Source: Paratrimastix pyriformis (Eukaryota; Preaxostyla; Paratrimastigidae). Taken from it: a stretch of DNA of 64,000 nucleotides. Below, piece by piece: positions 22,989 to 32,904 of this stretch. The notes below the pieces were generated by a model that saw only the letters and a list, made by a program, of their open reading frames with translations, was not told where the DNA came from and made no database searches. The stretch spans positions 598,501 through 662,500 of the forward strand of contig JAPMOS010000006.1 in NCBI GenBank assembly GCA_027972325.1. Direction: 5' to 3'. Each line of letters begins with the position of its first letter. Position 1 is the first letter of the stretch. The position numbers and the translations under genes are program-made.

Positions 22989-23783
22989 ATGGCTCACTCA
23001 TCGGGATTGGCGCTTTTCCCTTCCTTTTTCCTTTTTCCTTTTCCGCTGCTGTCCTGGCGGCCCCCACCGCCCGCCCCGGCAGCGGATCTACCGGCAGGCC
23101 ACCTCCGAGCGCCAGGCCTCCGGGGCCCTCGCCGCCGGTCCGTCCACACGACCCCGACTCACGCCCCCGCCCGCCCCACATGGACCCAGGCTCGTGGTGT
23201 CGGCTGGCCGCCTGGGCTCATCGACGTGCGCGTGTGTGCGTGCGTGTCTCTGCCTGTGGCTGTCTGTGCCCTGTCTGTGCCCTGTCTGTGCCGGGCCGGG
23301 CAGGGCGGGTGCTGGTGGCTGAGTCGCTGCAGCAGGTGGCCGACGGGATGGGCAGCCTGATGCGCTTCTTCATGGCGGCCCCCCTGGGCCCCGACGCGGT
23401 CCGCCCTCCCCCCGGCCCCCCAACCCCCACCCGCGTCGCTCCGTGTTTCTGATCGGCTCATCGGCTCATCGGCTCCTTTGCTCGGTGGTTCTGCCGCACT
23501 CGGCTGCTCGTCTGTTCCCCAGGTGGCCGCCGGCCCGGGCGCCGGGGGCCAGTCAGTGGCCCCAGCGGCCGGGGGTGCCGGGGCGGGGATGCCGCCCACC
23601 CCGCGGATGGCCACCCTGGCCGCGGCCGTCGCGAGCACCCTCAGCAGCCGCCCCGCCAGCGCGGCGGGCCCCTCCCCCGGCCGGAGTGGCGCCCCGGGAG
23701 GCCCTGGGCTGGGCCCTGGGCTGGCCATGCCGCCCCCGCCCGCCACCATGACCCGGAACCCCTCAGCCGTCCCCCGGCCGCAG
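14273..23783 (+). CDS. N-terminal-motor kinesin with long coiled coil and IQ motif
   Basis: This is a microtubule motor. The exon from 14273 reads [18 protein letters not shown], the kinesin beta-1 motif, then FNYDVVLDP. An intron splits AYGQ from TGTGKT (P-loop, near 14640-14710). Later motifs are [26 protein letters not shown] (switch I), [12 protein letters not shown] (switch II), [19 protein letters not shown] and [16 protein letters not shown]. The neck-like [19 protein letters not shown] leads into many short coiled-coil exons. An IQ motif, [13 protein letters not shown], lies at about 22840-22900. The last exon I can support ends at 23783; the frame may run on into low-complexity sequence to 24608. 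Dozens of introns use donors such as gtccgc or gtctgt and carry C-tracts. No in-frame ATG precedes the motor, so the true 5' end is unknown. The subfamily is unresolved; the neck recalls ARK-type kinesins. Confidence 0.85.
21552..21656 (+). repeat. 19-bp minisatellite in a kinesin intron
   Basis: About five and a half copies of TGGCTGCCCTTCCCTTGTG occur head to tail between two coding exons, nearly identical to each other, which suggests recent expansion. Confidence 0.9.
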
Positions 23784-23787
23784 GTAG

Positions 23788-23823
<36 letters not shown>

Positions 23824-23997
23824 ACCCCCCACCCCACCCCACCCGCCTTTGTAATTCCTCTCCCACATGCCATGCCGTCCCTCGGCTCCCCCCATCCCGG
23901 GTTTCTCTCGGGCTGCTTCTTTCGATCGCGCCCCGATGGACGGCGCGATGGGCGGCCTTTGGGGCTGATTTCGCTTTTGTGACGCTGTATCCTCCCC

Positions 23998-24098
23998 CTC
24001 CCTCCCTCCTCCCTCCCTCCCTCCCTCCTCCCTCCCTCCTCCCTCCCTCCCTCCCTCCCTCCCTCCCTCCCTCCCTCCCTCCCTCCCTCCCTCCCTCC
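23998..24098 (+). repeat. CTCC/CCCT tetranucleotide array
   Basis: About 100 bp of nearly pure CCCT repeats lie downstream of the last recognisable kinesin exon. Confidence 0.9.
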
Positions 24099-24162
24099 CC
24101 CCATTCCATGGGCCATTCCATCCCTCGTTGCATCGGGTGTCCATCGGCGCCTGTATTTCTGT

Positions 24163-24224
24163 GTCGTTTCTTCTTTCTTCTTCTTCTTCTTTCTTCTTCT
24201 TCTTCTTCTTCTTCTTTCTTCCGG
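24163..24224 (+). repeat. TTC trinucleotide array
   Basis: An imperfect TTC/TTTC tract of about 60 bp lies in the same 3' region as the CCCT array. Confidence 0.85.
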
Positions 24225-24604
24225 GCGATGCCGCCGGTGCGCCCGTGCCACCCAACCTGTGGCGCTCCCACCAGGCGCATCCCCGAGGAGACCTGGCCAC
24301 CCAACCCATCCCCCGTCCCGGCTCGCCTCCCCTCCCGGCCGCACCGCCTGGGGCCGGCCCTCCGGCCGCACCGCCTAGGGGCCGGTCGGGTGTCTGTGTC
24401 TGTCCGTGTCTGTGCCTGTGCGTCTGTGGGAGACCTTCCCAAGGGTGGGGGGCGGAGGGACGGGGCTGCCGCCATCTCTCGATCAGCAAAGGAAAACGAG
24501 GGGCCGCCCAGCACACAGCACGACACGAAGCAGATTAGGAAGTGGTCGGTGGGGTGGTCGGTGGGAGGACAAGGGAGGCAGAGGGAGGAGGGAGGGGTGG
24601 ATTG

Positions 24605-27600
24605 TTAAAACAACAACAACAACCATCGGGAAGGGGAGGAAGGACCCGAAAACAAGCAGCATCCGAAAGGGATGGGAAGGGGCGATGGGGTTGTGGCGAG
24701 ATAGGGATGGGAAGGTACAATGGTGGTGAGAAAGGGACGGGAAGGTACAACGGGGTTGGGGTGGCATGGAAAAGAAAGGATGGGAAGGATGGGAAGGACG
24801 GAAGGATTCATGAAAACCTCGGGGGGGGGGGACGACTTTCGCCCCAGGCAGGTCCGAGGGTGGGTGCAGGGGCAGGTGCCGCGACGGGGCAGGGGCAGGG
24901 GCAGGGGCAGGGCAGGGCAGGGGCAGGGCAGGGGCAGGGGCAGGTGCCGCGACGGGGGCAGGGGCAGGGGCAGGGACGAGTGTGGGTGGGAGTGCGGGGG
25001 GTGCAGCGGCGGGGGGGGGGCGGGCAGGGCCAGGCTGGGTCCGGGCGGGCTGGGCATGAGGCCGGTGTGCCGGAGGGCCACCGGGGCGGCGATGACGATG
25101 GGCGGCATGGCGCGCTCGAGGTCCTCGTCACCGTCGTCCTCGGCCGGGCGGTCGGGGGTGCGCGCGCCCCCCTGCGCCTCCCTGCCCTCCTCCCCGGCTG
25201 TCTGGCCCATCTCCGCCCGGCGGGCCGCCTCGGTGGCGGTGGCAGCCCCGATGTCAAGGGGGGCCCGCAGGGCCTCCTCGGGGTGAGCGGGGCCCAGCTC
25301 GGTGGGCGGCGGTCGGCGCTGCTGGTGCCGGCCGCTGCCGGGGCCCGTGCCGATGACGGGGTTGTAGGGGAGCCAGCGGAGGTGCAGGGCGTACGAGATC
25401 CAGTACAGGGCCACGGTGGCCAGCAGGACGAGCAGGCAGAAGCCCAGCACCCACTCGGCCACGGTGGCCGCGACGAAGAGCAGCCCCAGCATGGCCGGCA
25501 GGACAAAGCCGAAGGCCGGCAGCACCCCCGGCACGGGCAGGGTGAAGCTGTTCGGGCCCTCGGGGACCGGCTCCAGCCCCGCCCGGGCCTGCAGGGTGGT
25601 CGGGCTCATGGGGCTCTCCAGCGGCCCCTCCGAAGGGTTGGGGCCCCCGGACAGGGGCCGGGGGCTGATGGGCAGGGTGGGGGGGCCGTCCTGGATCGAG
25701 GGCATGTCGGCCATCAGCAGCGGGGCCGCCCCCCGGCCGGCGGTGGCGGCGGGCCGGGCCGGGGTGAGGACGATCCGCGGGCCGGGCGTGCGGGGGCTCC
25801 CGATGCCGAAGGGGCTCCCGATGGGGCTCGCGACCCGCTCGGCCTCGCCGGGGGGCAGGCTCACCGAGGGCACACGCGGCGGGGGCGGCGGGCTGCGCGA
25901 GGGCGGCACGTAGGAGGGCGACCGGACCATGCGCGGCCGGGGCGAGGCGGACGGCGCCCGGGCGGGAAGGTCGCCGAGCTCCTCCTGTTCGAGCAGCGGC
26001 ACCCGCGACTGGTCGCGCTCCTCGGGGAGCGGCGTGGGCTCCCCACGGGGGCCGGGGGGAGTCGGGGCCAGCTTGCGGGGGACGCCCCGGTTGGCCTTGA
26101 GGAGGGACTCGTTGAGCCGGTTGACCAGGAAGGAGAAGAACATGATCAGCACGGCCACCGCGTAGAACCACATCCTGCGGTGGTGGGCCGCCCCGGGGGC
26201 CAGCGGAGGGGCAAGAGAGGCGACATGGAACGATGAGACCCTCCGCCACGGAGGGGGGATGGATGGAGGGGAGGAGGGATGGATGGGGGAGGATGGATGG
26301 AGGGGAGGACGATGCGAGTGGGGGTGCCGGCGGACTGGATCTGGACGATGGCGTCGAAGTCCAGGATGCCCGCCATGAGGGCCGCGCAGGCGCCCTCCAC
26401 GCAGAGGGACACGATGGGCACGTTGCCCATCCGCTTCCACTCGACCGCGAAGAAGCGCGGCAGGAAGCCCAGGTGCGCAGCCACGTTGAACGAGGACGCG
26501 CTCCCCGCCAGGAAGACCAGCCCTGGGGGCGACGGTGGTGGCGATGGGATCGGGGGGGGGGGGGGGGGGGTCAGAGTAACCTCAGAATAACCTCGACCCA
26601 CCCACCCGGGGGCCACCACGGAGGGAGCCGTCCACCCAGTGCGAGAGGAGGGAGGGGGGCCGCCAGAGACCCCGGGGCCCCGCAACAGCAGACCGAGCGC
26701 GAAGGAGGAGCACAGGCCCGCGATGCCCACAATGACCCCCAGCCTGGACGGGGCAGGGGGCAGAAGGGAGGCGGCGAGGTGGGAGGCGACGATGGGTGGT
26801 CAGTGCCTGCCTGCATGAAGGGGACTGGGGGGCGGGCTCCGGGTGCGGTGGGCGGGGGGGGGGGGGGGGGATGCGGACCAGGGCCAGTGGGCCGAGGCGG
26901 CGTCGGTGTAGACGGCGCCCGTGTCCCAGTCCTGGCCGGTGGTGAAGCCCAGCGAGACGACCGACATGAGGGGGATCATGTAGGTGGTCCACACCATGGA
27001 CAGGCCCAGGATGAGCCCCACGGGGAAGTCCACCCGCGGCCGGCGGATCGAGGCCCCGAAGTTGGAGACCCCATCCCAGCCGCTGGGGAGACACGCACCG
27101 CCCCAGGAGGGAAGGACGGCCAATCATTGGCGCCCAGTGGATCGTGGGCTGGTGGGCTGGTGGGCTGGCGGTCTGGTGGGCTGGTGGGCTGGCGGGCTGG
27201 CGGGCTGGCGGGCTGGCGGGCTGGGGTGGCGGCGGACCTCATGTTGAACAGGATCACCGAGAAGAAGACCGAGAAGTTGAACGTCTTGTCCACCTTGAAT
27301 TGCAGCAGGGCCCGCAGATCGAGCCGAGGCGCGACCAACACGAAGAGGATCAGGAAGGGCAACAGGATGATCACCATCAGCACCGACCCGAACCGGCTCA
27401 CGTACTTGAGCCCCTGGCCACCCAACATTCGAAAAGAGCCCACATGCGAAAGGCGTGATGAGGGGACATGCGGGGGGGGGGGGGGGGGGGGGGGATGAAA
27501 GCTGGGCAGCCGGGCAGCGGGCGGGGCTACCGGACCACGACATTGACGGCGATGGCGGCGAGTGAGTAGCTGCAGGAAAACAGGACGGTCCACCACCAAC

Positions 27601-28064
27601 CCTCAAGATCGAACATATTCGTGAGGTACCGCACGAAGAGGGCTGCCGAACCAGTTGTAGTGAACGATGGAAACCCCAACAGCAGACCGGTGTACGAGGG
27701 CAGAGTGGTTAAATTCCCATAAACTCGCATCCAGGAATGCAAAACTCCCATAAATGGCCCCAATGTGGCGGTCACCCAGTGATTGTAGCCCTGCGGGAAT
27801 TTGGTGGTAAGCTCAGCGGTCACCAGAGCGCACGGGAAAGCGAATATCAATGCCATGAGAGAGATGCCAACAAAGGCGAACGCCGGGCTGGAGGATGTGA
27901 CACATTCCTCAAAGCCAAATGGGCCGCCACCTAAAGGAGAGATTGGCGGATGATTCGGCAATCATGCTGCTCGGACCGGCCGACATAAAGGCGAAAAGGC
28001 CAATGTCCCACCATCCCAATACCTTCGACTTGTCGGGTTGCTTCCCCTTTGTCTCCGTCGCTAC
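24605..28064 (-). CDS. APC-superfamily amino acid/polyamine transporter with long disordered tail
   Basis: This is a 12-helix secondary transporter of the LAT/polyamine-uptake type. The most 5' exon I can support (from 28064) reads KVLGWWDIGLFAFMSAG. It joins by donor gtccga to GGPFGFEECV, the family's TM1 signature. Next come LIFAFPCALVTAEL, FPQGYNHWVTATLGPFMG, GWDGVSNFGASIRRP (TM6 region), VWTTYMIPLMSVVSLG, GNVPIVSLCVEGACAALM and WFYAVAVLIMFFSF. A Pro/Ser-rich insert then precedes two more membrane segments (FGFVLPAMLGLLFVAATVAEW and the helix after it). The final part is acidic, then Pro-rich, up to a stop at 24605-24607; this low-complexity tail may be overextended. A small exon near 28170 with donor gtccgc may lie upstream, but I found no clear start ATG. 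Substrate cannot be stated. Confidence 0.8.
27148..27222. repeat. 8-bp GGTGGGCT/GGCGGGCT tandem repeat
   Basis: About nine copies lie in an intron of the APC transporter, alternating between two unit variants. Confidence 0.85.
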
Positions 28065-28313
28065 CTGAGTACCGGATGATGAGGTCGCAATTTTTGGGAG
28101 AGAATAACGTGTTGACCCGGGATGAGGTGGTCAAGAACAGTGGCTTGTACCCGGCGGACTTGATACTCGTTCTCATCTATCAAATTCGATCAAAAAGGCG
28201 GCACGAAAGGTCTGCGCCCCCTTTGGACTGTTTCAGGCGACTCTTTTGGCGTCAACATAGCATCTTCGCCACTCCATTTCGCATCGCTCGCGCCCCCTGC
28301 ACAGAGTCGTTCG
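28065..28313. promoter_or_regulatory. Divergent region between the APC transporter and the coiled-coil gene
   Basis: About 250 bp of AT-richer DNA lie between the two opposed 5' ends. The plus strand has a short open frame from an ATG near 28076, and the minus strand has the possible first transporter exon. Neither is confirmed, and no promoter motif is recognisable. Confidence 0.35.
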
Positions 28314-30788
28314 ATGCAGCAGCACAAGAAACATAACGTCCACTTTCATCGCTCAGGTTCTGAGGATGTCCTCTTAGAGCACCCAACACACTCTCCTCTT
28401 GGTCTGTCCGGGCAGGTCGACCCCGTGTACACATCCTCTGCATGCATTCGATCTCCAGGTGTGAATTATGCCCTCCCTCGACCTGTGACCAGCCCTTCAC
28501 CAGGCCCACAGCGCCCTGTAACCCGAGCCGTGATGACACGAGCAGAAAAGCTCGCACAAGACGAGGCTCTTGCCGCCCGGCAGAGCCACCCGGACCTCTC
28601 GGCCGCCGAGGCGCACCACCTGGCGCCCATGTGCACTGGCATCCGGGAACGCGACCGGGAACGCGACCAACGCGACCGGGAACGCGACTGGGGCCGCGAC
28701 CGCGCCCGCGACCAGCGCCTCGAAGAGCTCGAAGCAGCCGTGGGCGAGCTCACCGCCAAGCTGCGACACGCCGAGAACGAGGTCTGCACCGCCGCCGCCA
28801 TGTCCCCCCCGCTGCCATCGATCGATTCGACCGGCCTGACGGGCGGAGGTCCACCGCTCCCTGTGTAGTGCTCGCGGCTGCGGTCAGACAAGATGATGCA
28901 GCAGCTCCGCCTGGCCCAGGCCGAGGAGCGCGCCAAGGAGGCCGACCGCAAGGCCGCCCCCAGCGCCGCCCCCAGCGCCGCGGCTGCTCAGCAGCACCCG
29001 AGCGGCCCAGCGTGCCCGGGCCCAGGCGTCGCTGACACCCAGCAACTAAGCAAGCGGATCGGCGACTTGCAGGCCGCCCTCCAGCAATCCCAGGCTCGCT
29101 GTCTGCTCACTCCCGCTCGTCGTGGGACTCGTGATGGCCCCCGCCGCCCGATGCTCAGCCGCGATCCTCTCCTTTCCGCGACCTCCGGGGCGTGCGGGCG
29201 CGTGGATGTGGGCAGGCGCGACCCTGACGAGCGAGTCGGCCCAGTGGCAGCGGCAGCTGGAGGAGCGGGCCGCCCAGGGGGCTGCCATGAGCGAGGAGAT
29301 GCGCAGCCTGCGGGACACCCTCACCCAGGCCCGCGCCCAGTGCGCCGCCACGGTCCGCGAGCGAGACGAGCGCGCCGCGGCCATGCAGATCGAGCTGGAT
29401 GTCCTCCGGGCCCTGCGGGCCAAGGTCCAGCAGCAGCAGCAGCAGCAACAACAACAACAACACGAACAGCCGCCGCCCCCTGCCCGCTCTGGGTCTTCCC
29501 CCTCCCCCGCCTCTCATCATCCCCCAATGCCCCCGCTGCCGTTGGGGCCCGTCCCTCCGAGCACCGCGGCCCCGTCGAGCCTGCGTCCACCCTCGGCACC
29601 ACGGGGCCTCGGAGCGACGCCCCCATTACGAGCATCCACGGCCCACCTCGGTCCGCAAGCCGCCCGCCCCACTCGGTCCCCATTTGGCTGCCCCACTTGG
29701 CCACCTCACGCCCTCCCGCTTCCACTGCTCTCCCTGCCCAGCAGCTCCCCGGCAGCAGCCGCCCGCCCCAACCCCAGCAGGGGCCCCGCCAACCGGGGGT
29801 CCGGACCCGGGGGAGGCGAGCCGGCAGCGGGAGCTGGAGGAGCGGCGCCAGCTGGAGGAGCGGCGCCAGCTGGAGGAGCGGCGCCAGCTGGAGGAGCGCC
29901 TGGCGGCCGCCCAGAAGGAGGCCGAGGCCCAGCGGGCCCGGGCCGAGGCGGCCGGCAACGAGCGCGACCACGCCGCCCAGACGCGGGCCGACCTGGAGAT
30001 GCGCATCCGGGAGGGCGAGGCCCTCAGCGCCGCCCAGGTCCGCCCGTGGCGGTGCGGCGCGGCATCCATCCCGCGACCATCGGGATGGCGAACGCTCACA
30101 CCCACCCACGCATCTTCGCCCCACGGCCTCCCCCTCCCCCCCCCCCCCCCCCCCCCCAGGCCCAAGAGTGCGCGGCCCTCCGACGGGAGAAGGATGCCCT
30201 CCAGCGGGAGCATGCGGCCGCCTCGGATGACCTCGCCGCTGCCGTCCGTCCCCTGCCCCCATCGTCCCCTCCGCCCCCTCCGCCCCCATCTCGGCGACGC
30301 GACCACATGGTCCGCCTGCTCACCCGGCCTCGCCGACCGGGGCGGCGGGTCCCCGGCAGCGAGACCGCTGCGCCCGGCTGGAGACCAACCTGGCCGGCCT
30401 CGCGGCCGACCTCGAGCAGGCCCGCGCCCTGGCCGCCAAGCGGGTCCGCTCCCCCGCACCCACCCTCGCGGGCTCAGGGCGCGTGGGTTTGTGCCGCCCT
30501 GATCCATCGCCCGTCTCAATGTCCCTCATCGCTCTCCCTCTCATCACCAACCTCGCCCACCTCCCCGGCCGGTGACGTTCCGCGTGGGGGCACCGGGGCG
30601 ACCGACAGGAGGCGGCCGCCAGCCCTGCGGTAAGCGAGACCGCCTTCAACGAGCTGCGCCAGGAGCGTGAGGCCCTCAAGGCCATGGTGGCCCGCCTGAT
30701 GACCGAGAACGAGGAGCGGCCCGCCGAGCAGCGCTTCTCCATCCACCAGGTGGTCCGTCGGCTCGTGCCGCTCCGTCGTAGCCCCCCC

Positions 30789-30819
<31 letters not shown>

Positions 30820-31582
30820 ACAGGCTCGCATCCGCACCCCGGGCATTCCGTGCCGTATCTCCCGAGCTGAACCCACTGGGGTTTGGGGCGCGGGGGTCTG
30901 CAGGAGGCCGAGCGGCGCTTCTTCGAGCAGGCCCTCCAGGAGAAGGGCGCCGAGGTGGCCGGCCTCAAGGCCGAGGTGGCCCGCCTCCAGCTCACCGTCC
31001 GCCAGCCCTGCCCTCGCACACCCACAGGCCGCCTGCCCTGCCCCGAATGACTCATCCCCCCCCCCCCCCCCCGTTCGGTGCGTGGGTTGCTGGAGCGCAG
31101 GCCCGGAAACCCCCAGAGGGTCTGCCTCCCACCCCCACCCCCACCCCTCCTCCTCCTCCTCCTCTTCTTCTTCTTCATCACCGTCTACTTCCTCCTCACG
31201 CCGCCCGGTCCGGGCAGAGGGGACCGAGAGCTTCGAGGAGGTCCTCCGGGCGGAGATGCTCCACATGCGGGAAGGCTTCGAGAAGCGCCTCCGCCAGACG
31301 CTCATGGAGAACGAGCAGATCAAGCTCCGATACAGCAAACGTCTCGCGTCTGTCTCAGTCACTGATCGGTTCCAAACTCCAGGCTCAACCTTTTTATCCA
31401 GTGAGGTCCGAGATGCCTATCTGGAGGATCGCCGCTCACTCGAAGCAAAATTGGGCATGGCCACGGAACGCTGCATCCAATTAGAGATGCGCTTAGGAGT
31501 GCAGTCGCATCACCAAGTCAGCCCACTGACGACTCCCCGAGACCAGGAGGAACATCCTCTTTTCGTCTTGACCGAAAGATAG
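28314..31582 (+). CDS. Coiled-coil protein of unknown function
   Basis: I do not recognise a family. The first ATG at 28314 opens MQQHKKHNVHFHRSGSEDV and a Ser/Pro-rich leader. An Arg/Asp repeat follows (RERDRERDQRDRERDWGRD, about 28650-28720), then heptad-rich exons: RLEELEAAVGELTAKL, MMQQLRLAQAEERAKEADR, WQRQLEERAAQGAAMSEEM, a Gln run (29430-29460), a triple RRQLEE repeat (29840-29895), CAALRREKDALQREH, FEQALQEKGAEVAGLKAEV and EKRLRQTLMENEQIKLRYS. It ends EEHPLFVLTER at a TAG (31580-31582). The exon joining Glu-Asn-Glu to Asp-Lys-Met uses donor gtctgc. Both ends are AT-richer than the middle. The long helical rod suggests a cytoskeletal, basal-body or Golgi tether role, but that is only inference from shape. 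Confidence 0.65.
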
Positions 31583-31630
31583 CCGAGTTCTCTTTTTTTC
31601 ATGTGGGTTTTATTTCGATTTCCGTTGCTC

Positions 31631-31727
31631 TCAATCGTCAGCTCAATCGTCAGCTCAATCGTCAGCTCAATCGTCAGCTCAATCGTCAGCTCAATCGTCA
31701 GCTCAATCGTCAGCTCAATCGTCAGCT
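31631..31727 (+). repeat. 12-bp minisatellite TCAATCGTCAGC, about 8 copies
   Basis: The unit repeats head to tail without visible variation, starting about 50 bp after the stop of the coiled-coil gene. It marks the left border of a mosaic intergenic segment. Confidence 0.92.
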
Positions 31728-31739
31728 TGTCTCGTGTTA

Positions 31740-32386
31740 GAGCACTTCCACTTTACTGCAAGAAGCAGCGGGAAGTTAACCGGCGCCAACTCCCGGCAGC
31801 CCCCTCGCTCAACGGAAGGGGTTTATGGGTCGTCACCCTGCCGAAGCCCCGTCAGCAGCCCCCTGCCGGCGTCGCCCTCCCTGGCGGCACTGGCGGCCCC
31901 GGCCCCGGCGCCGGCCCCCAGCCCCTCGACGCCCTTCCTGGCCCGGCTCATGGCCCAGGCCTCGTCGGTCATGGGGGGCACCCCGGGCGGCCCCGCCACC
32001 AGCGGCCCCGCCACCCCGGTTTTTTTTTTTTTTATACAAACCCACCCCGGCAACCGAAATTACCGAGCAGGTGCAGGCTCCAATTGGCAGACCAGAGCTT
32101 AATGCTCCAGTCGCCCGGCGCTTGCCCGCCCTCTGGCGGGCCCAACGCCCTCTCAGCCCACACCCTCCCTCCCCCTTCCGGGGGGGGGGCCCCCTCAGGG
32201 GGGATTGGTCTCATCTCTCGGGCAATCTGAAAAGTTTCTCCCCAGTTCTTCGCACTAATCATTGCCTTCTTCCATTCGCCACCCCGGCCCCGGCCCCGGC
32301 CCCAGCAGTCAGGCGGGGTTTCCGGCGGCCCCAGCGGCGGGGCGACGGGCGGCTCCGGGGGGTCGGCGGGTGGCGATGTCGGGGCG
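31740..32386. other. Exon-like Pro/Ala-rich sequence split by an insertion
   Basis: 31850-32019 reads like an exon (SPSLAALAAPAPAP, FLARLMAQASSVM) and continues in the same frame after 32287 as Pro/Ala-rich sequence once the insertion at 32020-32276 is removed. No start, splice site or homologue is evident. It may be the remains of a displaced gene fragment, because it abuts the truncated LCAT copy directly. Confidence 0.4.
32020..32276 (-). mobile_element. Retroposon-like insertion, 257 bp, poly(A) on the minus strand
   Basis: The segment starts with a run of 14 T (32020-32033), i.e. a poly(A) tail on the minus strand. It is flanked by a perfect 11-bp direct repeat, CGCCACCCCGG, at 32009-32019 and 32277-32287. 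The base composition differs from the flanks. It lacks coding capacity. These are the marks of target-primed reverse transcription, as for SINEs or retroposed small RNAs. I could not match the body to a tRNA, 5S or known snRNA by eye, and no convincing box A/B promoter was found. Confidence 0.6.
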
Positions 32387-32757
32387 CGTAAGTGTGTCGC
32401 GCTGTGGTTGTTCCTTTCCCTGGCCGCGTCTTCTGCTGCGCTAAATCCGATTCTCCTCGTCCCTGGCTTGACATGCTCCGTTCTGGAAACCAAGATGCAC
32501 AAAACGAGCGTTCCCCACGCATATTGCGAAAAGCACATCAATGACTGGTCTCGCATCTGGCTCAGCCTCCCGGAACTGGCCCCCGATCTCGTCGACTGTT
32601 TCGTCGATACTGTCACGGTTCATTATGACATCAACACCAACAACTACCACAACACCAAAGGGGTTGAGATCCAGGCTGCCTATTTTGGTGGCATGGGTGG
32701 ACTATATTCTCTCGACCCCGCGTTCCCCCTCAAGGTCTGGCGGGGAAACACCTTCTC
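32387..32757 (+). pseudogene. Truncated, inverted copy of the LCAT-like gene 5' end
   Basis: About 370 bp repeat the minus-strand LCAT gene from the second codon to just after WRGNTF (source about 14055-13690). They encode RKCVALWLFLSLAASSAALNP through FPLKVWRGN. The protein differs at only a few places (Val to Ala in the signal peptide, Lys to Asn before DW, Asp to Tyr before FGG), so the copy is young or under constraint. The ATG is absent: the copy joins Gly/Ser-rich sequence in frame. Homology stops where the TCTTTTTTTTCATG stretch begins. Without the GHSMG nucleophile it cannot be a working lipase. Confidence 0.85.
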
Positions 32758-32904
32758 TTTTTTTTCATGTGGGTGCTCTCGTTGTCTCGTCTGGTGCGGC
32801 ACGTTCCAGTCCCCAGGGTTGAAGGAACAAAGAGACTGTTTCGAAGTTTTCCGAACTGTTTGTGGCCGAACCAGCTTTAATCTCTCCCTATTTCTCTATG
32901 TAGG

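Larger units (their letters stand above)
23784..24604. other. Low-complexity 3' region between kinesin and APC transporter
   Basis: A C-tract of about 35 bases (from 23787), a CCCT/CTCC array (23998-24098) and a TTC array (24163-24224) dominate. The plus frame stays open to a TAA at 24606-24608 but encodes only low complexity, so it may be a final exon, an intron plus exon, or 3' untranslated sequence. Confidence 0.5.

Noticed and set aside
24605-24608. Overlapping stop codons of kinesin and APC transporter in TTAA
   Set aside because: Both frames are low complexity there and neither 3' end is certain. TTAA gives a stop on both strands by its palindrome.
28076-28313. A short plus-strand frame starting MMRSQFLGENNV as a gene or first exon
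   Set aside because: No homologue, repeat or splice junction links it to the coiled-coil gene, and the same bases hold the likely 5' exon of the minus-strand transporter.
32034-32276. The retroposon body as a tRNA, 5S, U6 or signal-recognition-particle RNA copy
   Set aside because: I compared it by eye with the conserved boxes of these RNAs and found no convincing match, so the source is left open.
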